From positions 1 through 64,000 of the forward strand of contig JAIXOM010000023.1 of assembly GCA_027486755.1 (NCBI GenBank): a stretch of 64,000 bases of DNA, given 5' to 3'. Shown one piece after another: positions 57,401 through 64,000 of this stretch. The number at the start of each line of letters is the position of its first letter. Within the stretch, counting starts at the first letter, position 1. This stretch comes from Comamonadaceae bacterium (GTDB lineage: Bacteria > Pseudomonadota > Gammaproteobacteria > Burkholderiales > Burkholderiaceae_C). A program made the position numbers and the translations under genes. The notes beneath the pieces were generated by a model that saw only the letters and a list, made by a program, of their open reading frames with translations, did no database searches and was not told the DNA's origin.

Positions 57401-58360
57401 TCAGTAGCGTGGCGGCTGGGAGAGCTCGTCAAAAAGCTCCAGATAAATGCGGTAGCGTTGGGCGCTGATGGCCTTGGCCCCGGCTGCGGTGGACACCTCA
57501 GCAATGACGCCGCAGCCCGGCTCGTGGCGGTGGCTGCAGTTGTGGAAGCGGCAGCTTTGCGCATGGGCCTGCAAGTCGGGCATGAGCGAGGCCAGCGCCA
57601 TCGCTTCGATGTGTTGCAGGCCGAACTCCTGAAAGCCCGGCGAATCAATGAGCGCGCTGCTGCGGTCTGCATCTAGCCAGTACAGCGTGGTGCTGGTGGT
57701 GGTGTGACGGCCGCTGCCAAGGGCCTGCGAGATTTCTGCGGTCTGGACGTCGGCGCCGGGCACCAGGCGATTTACGAGGCTGCTTTTGCCCACACCCGAA
57801 GGACCCAGCACCAGGGTGGTTTTTCCCAGCAGGCGCTGCGGCAAATCGGCCAGGTCGGCCGGCGCTGAGGCTTGTGCAGCCGATGCCGGCTTGACAGCCA
57901 GAGGCAGCACCACCTGCCCCATATCGCGGTAGGGGGCCAGCCTGGCCCAAGCCCGGTCAAACAGCGGCCCCAGGTCCTTTTTATTGAGCCCGATCAGCAC
58001 CTCTATGCCCTGAGCCCGTGCGGCAATCAGGGCGCGGGCGAGCTGGCTTTCAGAAAACTCCGGCTCGGCCGCGAGCAGCACCAGCACCTGGTCCAAATTG
58101 GCGGCAAAGGATTTGGTGCGCAGCTCGTCTTGCCGGTAGAGCAGGTTGCGCCGCGGCTCGAGCGCCTCGATGGTGCCCTCATCCTGCGTGGGCAGCCAGC
58201 GCACCTGGTCGCCGACCACCGCCTGGTTCTTTTTGCCCCGCGGGTGGCATAAGAAGCGCTCGCCCTGCGGGGTTTCGATCAGCACATGGCGGCCGAAGCT
58301 GGCGGTCACCAGCCCTGCTTGGGTCAAGTCTGAGGCGGGACTGCTGGGCCTGGGTTTCAA
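57401..58360 (-). CDS. rsgA: Ribosome small-subunit GTPase RsgA
   Basis: 319 residues if it starts at TTG 58360, which overlaps the phhB stop (TTGA); another TTG lies at 58390. OB fold, then circularly permuted GTPase: G4 'GLNKKDL', G1 'GPSGVGKSS', G2-like 'HTTTSTTLYWL', G3 'DSPGFQEFGL', and Zn site 'CRFHNCSHRHEPGC'. Tests 30S maturation. Confidence 0.95.
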   Translation of the reverse strand: MKPRPSSPASDLTQAGLVTASFGRHVLIETPQGERFLCHPRGKKNQAVVGDQVRWLPTQDEGTIEALEPRRNLLYRQDELRTKSFAANLDQVLVLLAAEPEFSESQLARALIAARAQGIEVLIGLNKKDLGPLFDRAWARLAPYRDMGQVVLPLAVKPASAAQASAPADLADLPQRLLGKTTLVLGPSGVGKSSLVNRLVPGADVQTAEISQALGSGRHTTTSTTLYWLDADRSSALIDSPGFQEFGLQHIEAMALASLMPDLQAHAQSCRFHNCSHRHEPGCGVIAEVSTAAGAKAISAQRYRIYLELFDELSQPPRY

Positions 58361-58677
58361 GCGTTCAGGGCGTCGACCTGGGTCGCGCAAGCAAAGTCCC
58401 GGGCCGAGATGCCGTTCACATCATGGGTGTTCCAACGCACGGTGCAGTGGCCAAAGCTCACGTGCAGGTCCGGGTGGTGGTCCTGCTGGTGGGCAATGAA
58501 GGCCAGCGCGTTGACGAAAGCCATGGTGCGGTGAAAGTCGGGGAAGCGAAAGGTTTTTTCCAGCGCGTCGTCGATCAGGCGCCAACCCTGGGGGGCAGCG
58601 CCGTTGAGTTCGCTCAGGCGGGTGACGATTTCGGTGGCGCTCAGTGCGCGCAGCGGCGCTGAACCTGCGCCGCTCAT
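58357..58677 (-). CDS. phhB: Pterin-4a-carbinolamine dehydratase
   Basis: 106 residues: 'HQQDHHPDLHVSFGHCTVRW' with the catalytic His cluster, then 'NTHDVNGISARDFACATQVD'. Recycles pterin cofactor. Start overlaps the M48 stop (ATGA) and stop overlaps the rsgA start (TTGA). Confidence 0.94.
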   Translation of the reverse strand: MSGAGSAPLRALSATEIVTRLSELNGAAPQGWRLIDDALEKTFRFPDFHRTMAFVNALAFIAHQQDHHPDLHVSFGHCTVRWNTHDVNGISARDFACATQVDALNA

Positions 58678-59966
58678 GGGGATACCGTCGCCATGGCGGG
58701 GGTGTTCAGCCGCGACAGCCGCTCCGAGGCCGGCGGGTGCGAATAGTAGAACCGCGCGTACACCGGGTCGGGCGTGAGCGTGCTGGCGTTGTCCTGGTAG
58801 AGCTTGAGCAGCGCGCTGCCCAGATCGCCTCCGCTGGTCTGCTGGCAGGCATAGGCATCGGCCTGGAATTCATGGCGGCGCGACAGGTGCGCCGACAGCG
58901 GTGAGACAAAGTAGCTAAACACCGGTATCACCAGCAAAAACAGCAGCAGCGCTATCGCGTCATTGGCCGCACCCAACTGGGGCAGCACTCCCAGGCCGGT
59001 ATAAAACCAGACCTGCTGAGACAGCCAGCCCAGCAGGGCCAGGCCGCCCAGGCTCAGGCCGAACATCAGAGCAATGCGCTGCAGGATGTGCTTGTGCTTG
59101 AAGTGGCCCAGTTCATGGGCCAGCACCGCATCGACCTCGCCGGGGTTCAATTGCTTGAGCAGGGTGTCGTAAAACACCACCCGTTTGGCCGCGCCAAAGC
59201 CGGTGAAGTAGGCGTTGGCGTGGGCCGAACGCTTGCTGCCATCCATGACAAACAGGCCCTTGGCCGAAAACCCGCAGCGCTGCATCAAGGCGGTAACCCG
59301 CGTCTTCAACTGCTCGTCTTGCAGGGGTTCGAACTTGTTGAACAGGGGGGCGATCACGGTGGGGTAGAGCACCAGGATAAGCAGGTTAAAGCCCATCCAG
59401 GCGGCCCAGACCCAGAGCCACCACAGTGCGCCGGTGCTGCCCATCAGCCAGACAATCAGCGCCACGATGGGCAGCCCGATCAGCGCGCCCACAGCAGTGG
59501 ACTTGAGCAGATCGCCCAGCCACAAAGCCGGCGTGGTTTTGTTGAAGCCAAAACGCTCTTCCAGCCGGAAGGTCGAATACCAGGACAGGGGCAGGTCCAG
59601 CAGCCCGCCGATCAGGGCAAAGCCGGCCACCAGTGCCACCTGCCGCAGCAGGGGGCTGGTCTGAGCCAGGCTGCTTGAGTTGATCCACTGATCGAGCAGG
59701 CTCAGGCCGCCCAGCAGGGTCCAGCCCAGCAGCACGGCGGTGCTCCAAGCCAGGTCGATGGTGGCCAGCCTGGACTTGGCCAGGGTGTAGTCGGCCGCTT
59801 TTTGGTGCGCGTCCAGCGAGATGCGGTCGGCAAAGGCCTGCGGCACGCTGCTGCGGTGCTGTGCCACATGGCGCACCTGGCGGCCGTTCAGGTACAGCTT
59901 GGTCAGAACGCCGAGCAGCAGCGCGGCGCTAAACGCTATTGTCCACAGGGTTGAAGCTTCATTCAT
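58674..59966 (-). CDS. M48 family zinc metallopeptidase (Ste24-like)
   Basis: 430 residues. N-terminal helices of the CAAX-protease N domain, Zn site 'AVLAHELGHFKHKH', third ligand in 'SRRHEFQADAYACQQ'. Integral inner-membrane protease; likely membrane-protein quality control. First gene of the M48-phhB-rsgA coupled unit, divergent from orn. Confidence 0.92.
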   Translation of the reverse strand: MNEASTLWTIAFSAALLLGVLTKLYLNGRQVRHVAQHRSSVPQAFADRISLDAHQKAADYTLAKSRLATIDLAWSTAVLLGWTLLGGLSLLDQWINSSSLAQTSPLLRQVALVAGFALIGGLLDLPLSWYSTFRLEERFGFNKTTPALWLGDLLKSTAVGALIGLPIVALIVWLMGSTGALWWLWVWAAWMGFNLLILVLYPTVIAPLFNKFEPLQDEQLKTRVTALMQRCGFSAKGLFVMDGSKRSAHANAYFTGFGAAKRVVFYDTLLKQLNPGEVDAVLAHELGHFKHKHILQRIALMFGLSLGGLALLGWLSQQVWFYTGLGVLPQLGAANDAIALLLFLLVIPVFSYFVSPLSAHLSRRHEFQADAYACQQTSGGDLGSALLKLYQDNASTLTPDPVYARFYYSHPPASERLSRLNTPAMATVSP

Positions 59967-60001
59967 AGAGGGAAGTTTAGGTGATCGGCGACAATCTTTT
60001 G

Positions 60002-60577
60002 ATGAGCTCTCCCCAAGCCCCCAGCGCCCAGCTTGCCAAGTCCGATCAAAACCTGGTCTGGGTCGATTGCGAGATGAGTGGGCTGGATCCGGAAAAGGAG
60101 CGCTTGCTCGAAATTGCCGTCGTCATCACCGGCCCGCACCTGCAGCCGCGCATCGAGGGCCCGGTGCTGGTGATCCATCAAGGCGAGGCAGTGCTCAGTG
60201 GCATGGACGCCTGGAACAAAGGCACCCACGGCAAGAGCGGTTTGATTGACAAGGTGCGTGCCAGCACCCTGAGCGAGGCGCAGGCCGAGCAACAGTTGCT
60301 TGATTTCATCGCCCGTTATGTGCCTAAGAGCGCATCGCCGCTGTGCGGCAACACCATCAGCCAGGACAGGCGCTTTCTGGTCAAGTACATGCCCAAGCTC
60401 GAGGCCTGGCTGCACTATCGCAATCTGGATGTGAGTACGCTCAAGGAGCTGGCCAAGCGCTGGAAGCCGGCGGCCTACAGCAGCTTCAAGAAGGCCCAAA
60501 GCCATACCGCGCTGGCCGATGTGCACGAGTCCATGGAAGAATTGGTGCACTACCGCGAGCATTTGCTCAAGCTCTAA
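60002..60577 (+). CDS. orn: Oligoribonuclease
   Basis: 191 residues from the ATG at 60002; a GTG at 59981 with GAGGGAAG upstream is a serious alternative. DEDDh sites: '[20 protein letters not shown]', '[16 protein letters not shown]', '[15 protein letters not shown]'. Degrades 2-5-mer RNA and pGpG. Confidence 0.96.
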   Translation: MSSPQAPSAQLAKSDQNLVWVDCEMSGLDPEKERLLEIAVVITGPHLQPRIEGPVLVIHQGEAVLSGMDAWNKGTHGKSGLIDKVRASTLSEAQAEQQLLDFIARYVPKSASPLCGNTISQDRRFLVKYMPKLEAWLHYRNLDVSTLKELAKRWKPAAYSSFKKAQSHTALADVHESMEELVHYREHLLKL

Positions 60578-60606
60578 GCGGGTGCTTTGAGCGCTCCGTC
60601 CTCGAC

Positions 60607-61008
60607 TTAGTCGTCGATCGAGGCGCTCCAGCGCTGGTCCCATGTTTTATTCAGTTCGCGCCGGTCACGCTTGGTGGGGCGACCATGCTCTATGGTCTGT
60701 GCCGGCTCACTGTGCAGGCGCAGCCGCTCACGCAGCTGTTCGCGCCCGCGCAGGCTGTCTTCGGTTTCTTCATAGAGTTGTTGGGCCACCACCGCTGGGC
60801 CCCGTTGCTGCGACAAGCCCTTGACCACCACCGTGCGAGGCATCGGCGTTTTGATCAGCAATCGATCACCGGCGCGCACGTCATGGGCTGGCTTGATGGT
60901 GTGGCCATTGAGCTGAACCCGGCCTTTGCCGACTTCTTCAACCGCCAGTGCCCGCGTCTTGAAAAACCGTGCGGCCCACAGCCACTTGTCGATGCGCATC
61001 GTCTCCAT
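60607..61008 (-). CDS. hslR: Heat-shock S4 RNA-binding protein Hsp15
   Basis: 133 residues. S4 domain 'RIDKWLWAARFFKTRALAVE', 'VQLNGHTIKPAHDVRAGDRL', and a basic tail 'GRPTKRDRRELNK'. Rescues 50S subunits carrying peptidyl-tRNA. Lies 26 bases after hemH on the same strand. Confidence 0.92.
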   Translation of the reverse strand: METMRIDKWLWAARFFKTRALAVEEVGKGRVQLNGHTIKPAHDVRAGDRLLIKTPMPRTVVVKGLSQQRGPAVVAQQLYEETEDSLRGREQLRERLRLHSEPAQTIEHGRPTKRDRRELNKTWDQRWSASIDD

Positions 61009-61034
61009 CGCTGAGCCTGCCCGGAGTTGGCCTG

Positions 61035-62138
61035 TCAGCGGGCGGCGCCCAGGGCCAGAGCCTCATCGCGGCTGCGTGCCAGCGCTTGCAGGTCAGGGCC
61101 TTGCATCGTGGCCCAACCGGCCAGGTGCTGCTCAGACACATCGGCCAGCGCCTCGATCCAGGCGACCTGGTCATTGAGGCAGGGGATGTAGTGGAACTCC
61201 TGGCCGCCGGCCTCCAAAAACGCTTCGCGGGCCTCGTCTTCGATCTCTTCCAGCGTCTCCAGGCAGTCGGCGGTAAAGCCCGGGCAGATCACGTCGACCG
61301 AGCGGGTGCCGGCCTTCGCCATGGCCACCAAAGTGGGCTCGGTGTAGGGCTCCAGCCATTTGGCTTTGCCAAAGCGCGACTGGAAGGTGACGGTGTAACG
61401 GTCCTTGCTCAAGCCCAGGCTTTGCGCCAGCAGGCGGGCCGTCTTGTAGCACTCGCAGTGGTAAGGGTCGCCCAGCTCCAGCGTTCGCGCCGGCACGCCG
61501 TGAAAGCTCATCACCAGATGCTCAGCCTGGCCTTGGGCCTTCCAGTGCGCACGCACCGAAGTGGCCAGCGCCTCGATGTAGGCCGCATCGTCGTGGTAAT
61601 GGTTGACAAAGCGCAACTCGTGCAAGCGTCGCGCTTTTTGCGACCAGGCAAACACCGCGTCAAACACACTGGCGGTGGTGGTGGCGCTGTACTGCGGGTA
61701 GGCTGGCAGCACCAGCACCCGGTCGACCCCGGCGCGCTTGAATTCTTCAAGTTGAGAGGCGATGGACGGCGAGCCGTAGCGCATGGCGTAGCGCACCTCG
61801 ACCTGGTGGCCGCGTTCGGCCAGCACCTGGCCGAGCAGGACGGACTGTTTTTCGGTCCAGACCCGCAGCGGCGAGCCCTGGGGTGTCCAGATGCTGGCGT
61901 ATTTGGCCGCCGATTTCTTGGGCCGTATCCGCAAAATAATGCCGTGCAGGATCAGCCACCAGATCGGCCGGGGAATTTCCACCACGCGCTGGTCGCTCAG
62001 AAATTCAGCCAAGTAGGCGCGCAGGGCGGGGGCCGTCGGGGCGTCGGGCGTGCCCAGATTGCAATAGAGCACCCCGGTGCGTGCGCCGCGGGCGGGCGCG
62101 CTGCCATGGGTGTAGGCGGGTTCGGCAGAAAACGGCAT
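61035..62138 (-). CDS. hemH: Ferrochelatase
   Basis: 367 residues. 'VLYCNLGTPDAPTAPALRAY', 'LPAYPQYSATTTASVFD', active-site His in 'VMSFHGVPARTLELGDPYHC', Glu in 'ETLEEIEDEAREAFLEAGG'. Inserts iron into protoporphyrin IX. Divergent from HAD with only 20 bases between start codons. Confidence 0.97.
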   Translation of the reverse strand: MPFSAEPAYTHGSAPARGARTGVLYCNLGTPDAPTAPALRAYLAEFLSDQRVVEIPRPIWWLILHGIILRIRPKKSAAKYASIWTPQGSPLRVWTEKQSVLLGQVLAERGHQVEVRYAMRYGSPSIASQLEEFKRAGVDRVLVLPAYPQYSATTTASVFDAVFAWSQKARRLHELRFVNHYHDDAAYIEALATSVRAHWKAQGQAEHLVMSFHGVPARTLELGDPYHCECYKTARLLAQSLGLSKDRYTVTFQSRFGKAKWLEPYTEPTLVAMAKAGTRSVDVICPGFTADCLETLEEIEDEAREAFLEAGGQEFHYIPCLNDQVAWIEALADVSEQHLAGWATMQGPDLQALARSRDEALALGAAR

Positions 62139-62144
62139 GTGCGG

Positions 62145-62150
62145 TATTCT
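62145..62150. promoter_or_regulatory. Shared -10-like element of the divergent hemH and HAD genes
   Basis: TATTCT on the plus strand ends 8 bases before the HAD ATG. Shifted by one base, the minus strand reads GAGAAT, 7 bases before the hemH ATG. One element could serve both directions. Confidence 0.5.
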
Positions 62151-62158
62151 CGCCCACC

Positions 62159-62851
62159 ATGCTCGACCGACTTAAAGTCCGGGCCATTACCCTGGACCTG
62201 GACGATACCCTCTGGCCCATCTGGCCCATCATTGCCCGCGCCGAAAAGGCTTTGCAGGAGTGGCTGCGCCATCGCGCTCCCCGTACCGCAGACTGGATGG
62301 CCGACGACCTGCAGCGCCACCGCCTGCGTGAGCAGATCACGCGCGAGCGGCCCCAGGACAAGCACCAACTCAGTGCCCTGCGCACCGAACTGATCCGGCG
62401 GGCGCTGCTGCTGTGCGGCGAGCCGGCCGAACTGGCCGTTCCGGCCTATGAGGTGTTTTTCGAGGCTCGCCAGCAGGTCGAGTTGTTCGAAGACGCGCTG
62501 CCGGCGCTCGAATTCCTGGCCGCGCGCTACCCGCTGGTGGCCCTGTCCAACGGCAATGCCGACATCCAAAAAGTCGGCCTGGGCCGGTTTTTCAAGGCCA
62601 GCTTCAGCGCTGAGGCCCTGGGTGTGGGCAAGCCCGAGGCCGCCATCTTCCATGCGGGCGCGCAGGCCGCCGGCGCGGCGCCCGAGCAGGTTTTGCACAT
62701 TGGAGACGATGCCGGACTGGACGTGCTGGGCGCCCTGGCCTGTGGCATGCAGACTGTGTGGGTCAACCGGGGCGATCATCCCTGGCCGCATGCCGAACAG
62801 CCGCATGAAACCGTCAGCCAGCTGCACGAGCTGACCGAGTTGCTGCGATGA
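62159..62851 (+). CDS. HAD family hydrolase
   Basis: 230 residues from the ATG at 62159. Motif I 'LDLDDTLWP', motif II 'VALSNGN', motif III Lys in 'GVGKPEAAIFH', motif IV 'HIGDDAGLDVLGA'. Cap domain of the HAD-IA (YjjG/phosphoglycolate-phosphatase-like) type. Substrate unknown. Confidence 0.92.
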   Translation: MLDRLKVRAITLDLDDTLWPIWPIIARAEKALQEWLRHRAPRTADWMADDLQRHRLREQITRERPQDKHQLSALRTELIRRALLLCGEPAELAVPAYEVFFEARQQVELFEDALPALEFLAARYPLVALSNGNADIQKVGLGRFFKASFSAEALGVGKPEAAIFHAGAQAAGAAPEQVLHIGDDAGLDVLGALACGMQTVWVNRGDHPWPHAEQPHETVSQLHELTELLR

Positions 62852-62882
62852 ATTTCCACAAACCCCGTCTGAGGAGTACCCC

Positions 62883-63518
62883 ATGAGTCTGAAAATTTAC
62901 GGCATTGCCGCTTCCCGCGCCGCCCGCCCGCTGTGGGTGGCCCATGAGCTGGGTCTGAGCTACGAACATGTGCCCACCCCTTACGCGGGTGGCGCCACCC
63001 GTACGCCGGAATTTCTTCAGCTCAATCCCAACGGCCACATTCCGGTGGTCGACGACCACGGTGTCATCGTCTGGGAGTCCATGGCCTGCGCGCTCTATCT
63101 GGCACAGCGCTACCAGGGCGCCGATGGCAGCAGCCTGGCCGGCGCGACGCCTTCTGAGCAGGCCGATGTGTTGCGCTGGAGCTTCTGGGTGGTGACCGAA
63201 TGCGAAAAAGACGCGCTGAGCGTGCTGATGCACACCGTGGCCATGCCGGCTGACAAGCGCAAGCCGGAACTGGCGCAGGAGGCCGCTGCCCGGCTGCAAG
63301 TTCCGCTCAAGGTGCTGGAGCAGCACCTGGGCCGCAGCGGTACCTACCTGGCCGGCCAGCGTTTCACCGTAGCCGATGTCTGCGTCGCCTCAGTGCTGGG
63401 CTGGGCCCTGCCCATGGCCGCCTTGTTCGAAGACAAGCCCCTGGCTGCAGACTGGCTCAAGCGCTGCCTAGCCAGGCCGGCGCAGCAGCAGGTCAGGGCG
63501 CTGGCGCGCAAGGCTTGA
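62883..63518 (+). CDS. Glutathione S-transferase
   Basis: 211 residues; GAGGAG before the ATG. N-terminal thioredoxin-like domain 'LKIYGIAASRAARPLWVAHE' with Ser/Ala active-site region, 'FLQLNPNGHIPVVDDHGVIV', 'WESMACALYLAQRY'; helical C-domain 'FTVADVCVASVLGW'. Its stop codon lies at the start of a REP copy. Confidence 0.92.
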   Translation: MSLKIYGIAASRAARPLWVAHELGLSYEHVPTPYAGGATRTPEFLQLNPNGHIPVVDDHGVIVWESMACALYLAQRYQGADGSSLAGATPSEQADVLRWSFWVVTECEKDALSVLMHTVAMPADKRKPELAQEAAARLQVPLKVLEQHLGRSGTYLAGQRFTVADVCVASVLGWALPMAALFEDKPLAADWLKRCLARPAQQQVRALARKA

Positions 63519-63653
63519 GCGCCGCCCCAGCGCTATACGGCGTCTAATTGGGGCGCGCCATCGCCGCGAGGGCGCGGCTCCCACACAGTCACTGGCCTGC
63601 CAATAGGAGGTGGGAGCGTGAGGTGGGAGCGCCGCCCCGGCGCGATACGGCGC
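63517..63653. repeat. REP cluster: one copy at the GST stop plus an inverted pair
   Basis: Forward copy (h) 63517-63547 (GAGCGCCGCCCCAGCGCTAT), reverse copy 63551-63584, forward copy 63623-63653 (GTGGGAGCGCCGCCCCGGCG), with an additional partial head GTGGGAGC at 63610-63617. Heads of the inverted pair face each other. Same order (lone forward copy, then pair) as at 35686-35839. Confidence 0.82.
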
Positions 63654-64000
63654 TTAAACCGTCAGCGGGGGCTTGCTTTGATCAGCCTGGCGACCCAAAG
63701 CGAGACCGGCCGTCTGGCCCGAGCGCACTGCGCCTTCTAGGGTGGCCGGGTAGGGGCCTTGCACATAGTCGCCGCAGGCCAGCACTCTGGCATCGCCGGG
63801 CAGAACCTGCATGGGCGGGCGCTGCAAGCCCGGCGTGCAGGCAAAGGTGGCTCGCCGCTCGATCACTGTTTGCACCAACTCCAGCCGGTCCAGTCCCAAC
63901 TGCTGGCGGGCCTGCTCCTGCACCCCGGCCATCAGGGCCGAGCGGTCCTGGGTGCTGGCGCTGATCACAAAAGCCAGCAGGCCGGCCGGCCCGCCGAGTT
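63654..64000 (-). CDS. hpnE: Hydroxysqualene dehydroxylase HpnE, C-terminal part
   Basis: 115 residues, open to the window edge, so the N-terminus lies beyond 64000. The FAD-oxidoreductase C-terminus 'ARVLACGDYVQGPYPATLEG', then 'AVRSGQTAGLAL', and 'VIERRATFACTPGLQRP' fit HpnE, the amine-oxidase-like enzyme that makes squalene for hopanoids. The GTG at 63968 is internal. Only the end is visible, so a related amine oxidoreductase is not fully excluded. Confidence 0.85.
   Translation of the reverse strand, partial: LGGPAGLLAFVISASTQDRSALMAGVQEQARQQLGLDRLELVQTVIERRATFACTPGLQRPPMQVLPGDARVLACGDYVQGPYPATLEGAVRSGQTAGLALGRQADQSKPPLTV

Overview
The window is a 64-kb piece of chromosome from a high-GC betaproteobacterium, most likely Burkholderiales and probably close to Comamonadaceae. 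This rests on gene order and product types, not on a database search: trxB-yicC-gmk-rpoZ-spoT; rpsP-rimM-trmD-rplS followed by a Nudix CoA pyrophosphatase, rsgA, phhB, an M48 peptidase and orn; hemH beside a HAD hydrolase; a hopanoid-type hpnE at the right edge; and a DUF1415 protein behind ettA. Genes are dense and housekeeping in character from about 17.3 kb on. No rRNA, tRNA, CRISPR array, integrase or insertion sequence was found.

Bases 1-17,258 form the accessory part. They hold the 3' end of a large Ig-repeat adhesin, a small membrane/coiled-coil protein, a PglL/Wzy-type oligosaccharyltransferase, an AT-rich island, and then a nearly complete type IVb pilus operon of the kind known from the thin pilus of IncI plasmid R64: pilS (pilin), a TcpQ-domain protein, pilN (secretin lipoprotein), pilO, pilP, pilQ (ATPase), pilR (inner-membrane platform), pilV (minor pilin/adhesin), pilT (lytic transglycosylase) and pilU (prepilin peptidase). 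PilV is the standout: a prepilin N-terminus is followed by tandem repeats like those of a phage fibre, a coiled coil and a low-GC tip domain. No shufflon recombinase is present.

17.3-20.7 kb: a thiolase, then a yybP-ykoY (Mn2+) riboswitch in front of a TerC/Alx membrane protein, a small zinc-ribbon protein and greB. 20.7-27.2 kb (minus strand): trxB-yicC-gmk-rpoZ-spoT and a MATE exporter. 27.4-31.7 kb: ftsK-lolA-rarA. 32.0-35.6 kb: livHMGF, a branched-chain amino-acid-type ABC transporter without its binding-protein gene. 35.9-42.2 kb: rhlE, a PIN-toxin relic, ettA, a DUF1415 protein, a small unknown gene and an MFS transporter. 42.2-49.4 kb: a TonB-dependent receptor, yaeQ, rluA, a second MFS protein, and a three-gene electron-transfer cluster (tri-haem and di-haem cytochromes c plus a [2Fe-2S] ferredoxin) with no dehydrogenase. 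49.5-53.2 kb: a GNAT protein, dusC, an AEC transporter, a TM2 protein and a PAT-like acetyltransferase. 53.3-64.0 kb: the rpsP operon, rplS, a Nudix hydrolase, a CobD-like protein, rsgA-phhB-M48, orn, hslR, hemH, HAD, GST and hpnE.

Non-coding structure: three intergenic regions carry copies of one REP family arranged as inverted pairs (REPIN-like). Several single genes have a -10-like hexamer ending 6-9 nt before the start codon, which suggests leaderless mRNAs. hemH and the HAD gene diverge across only 20 bp.
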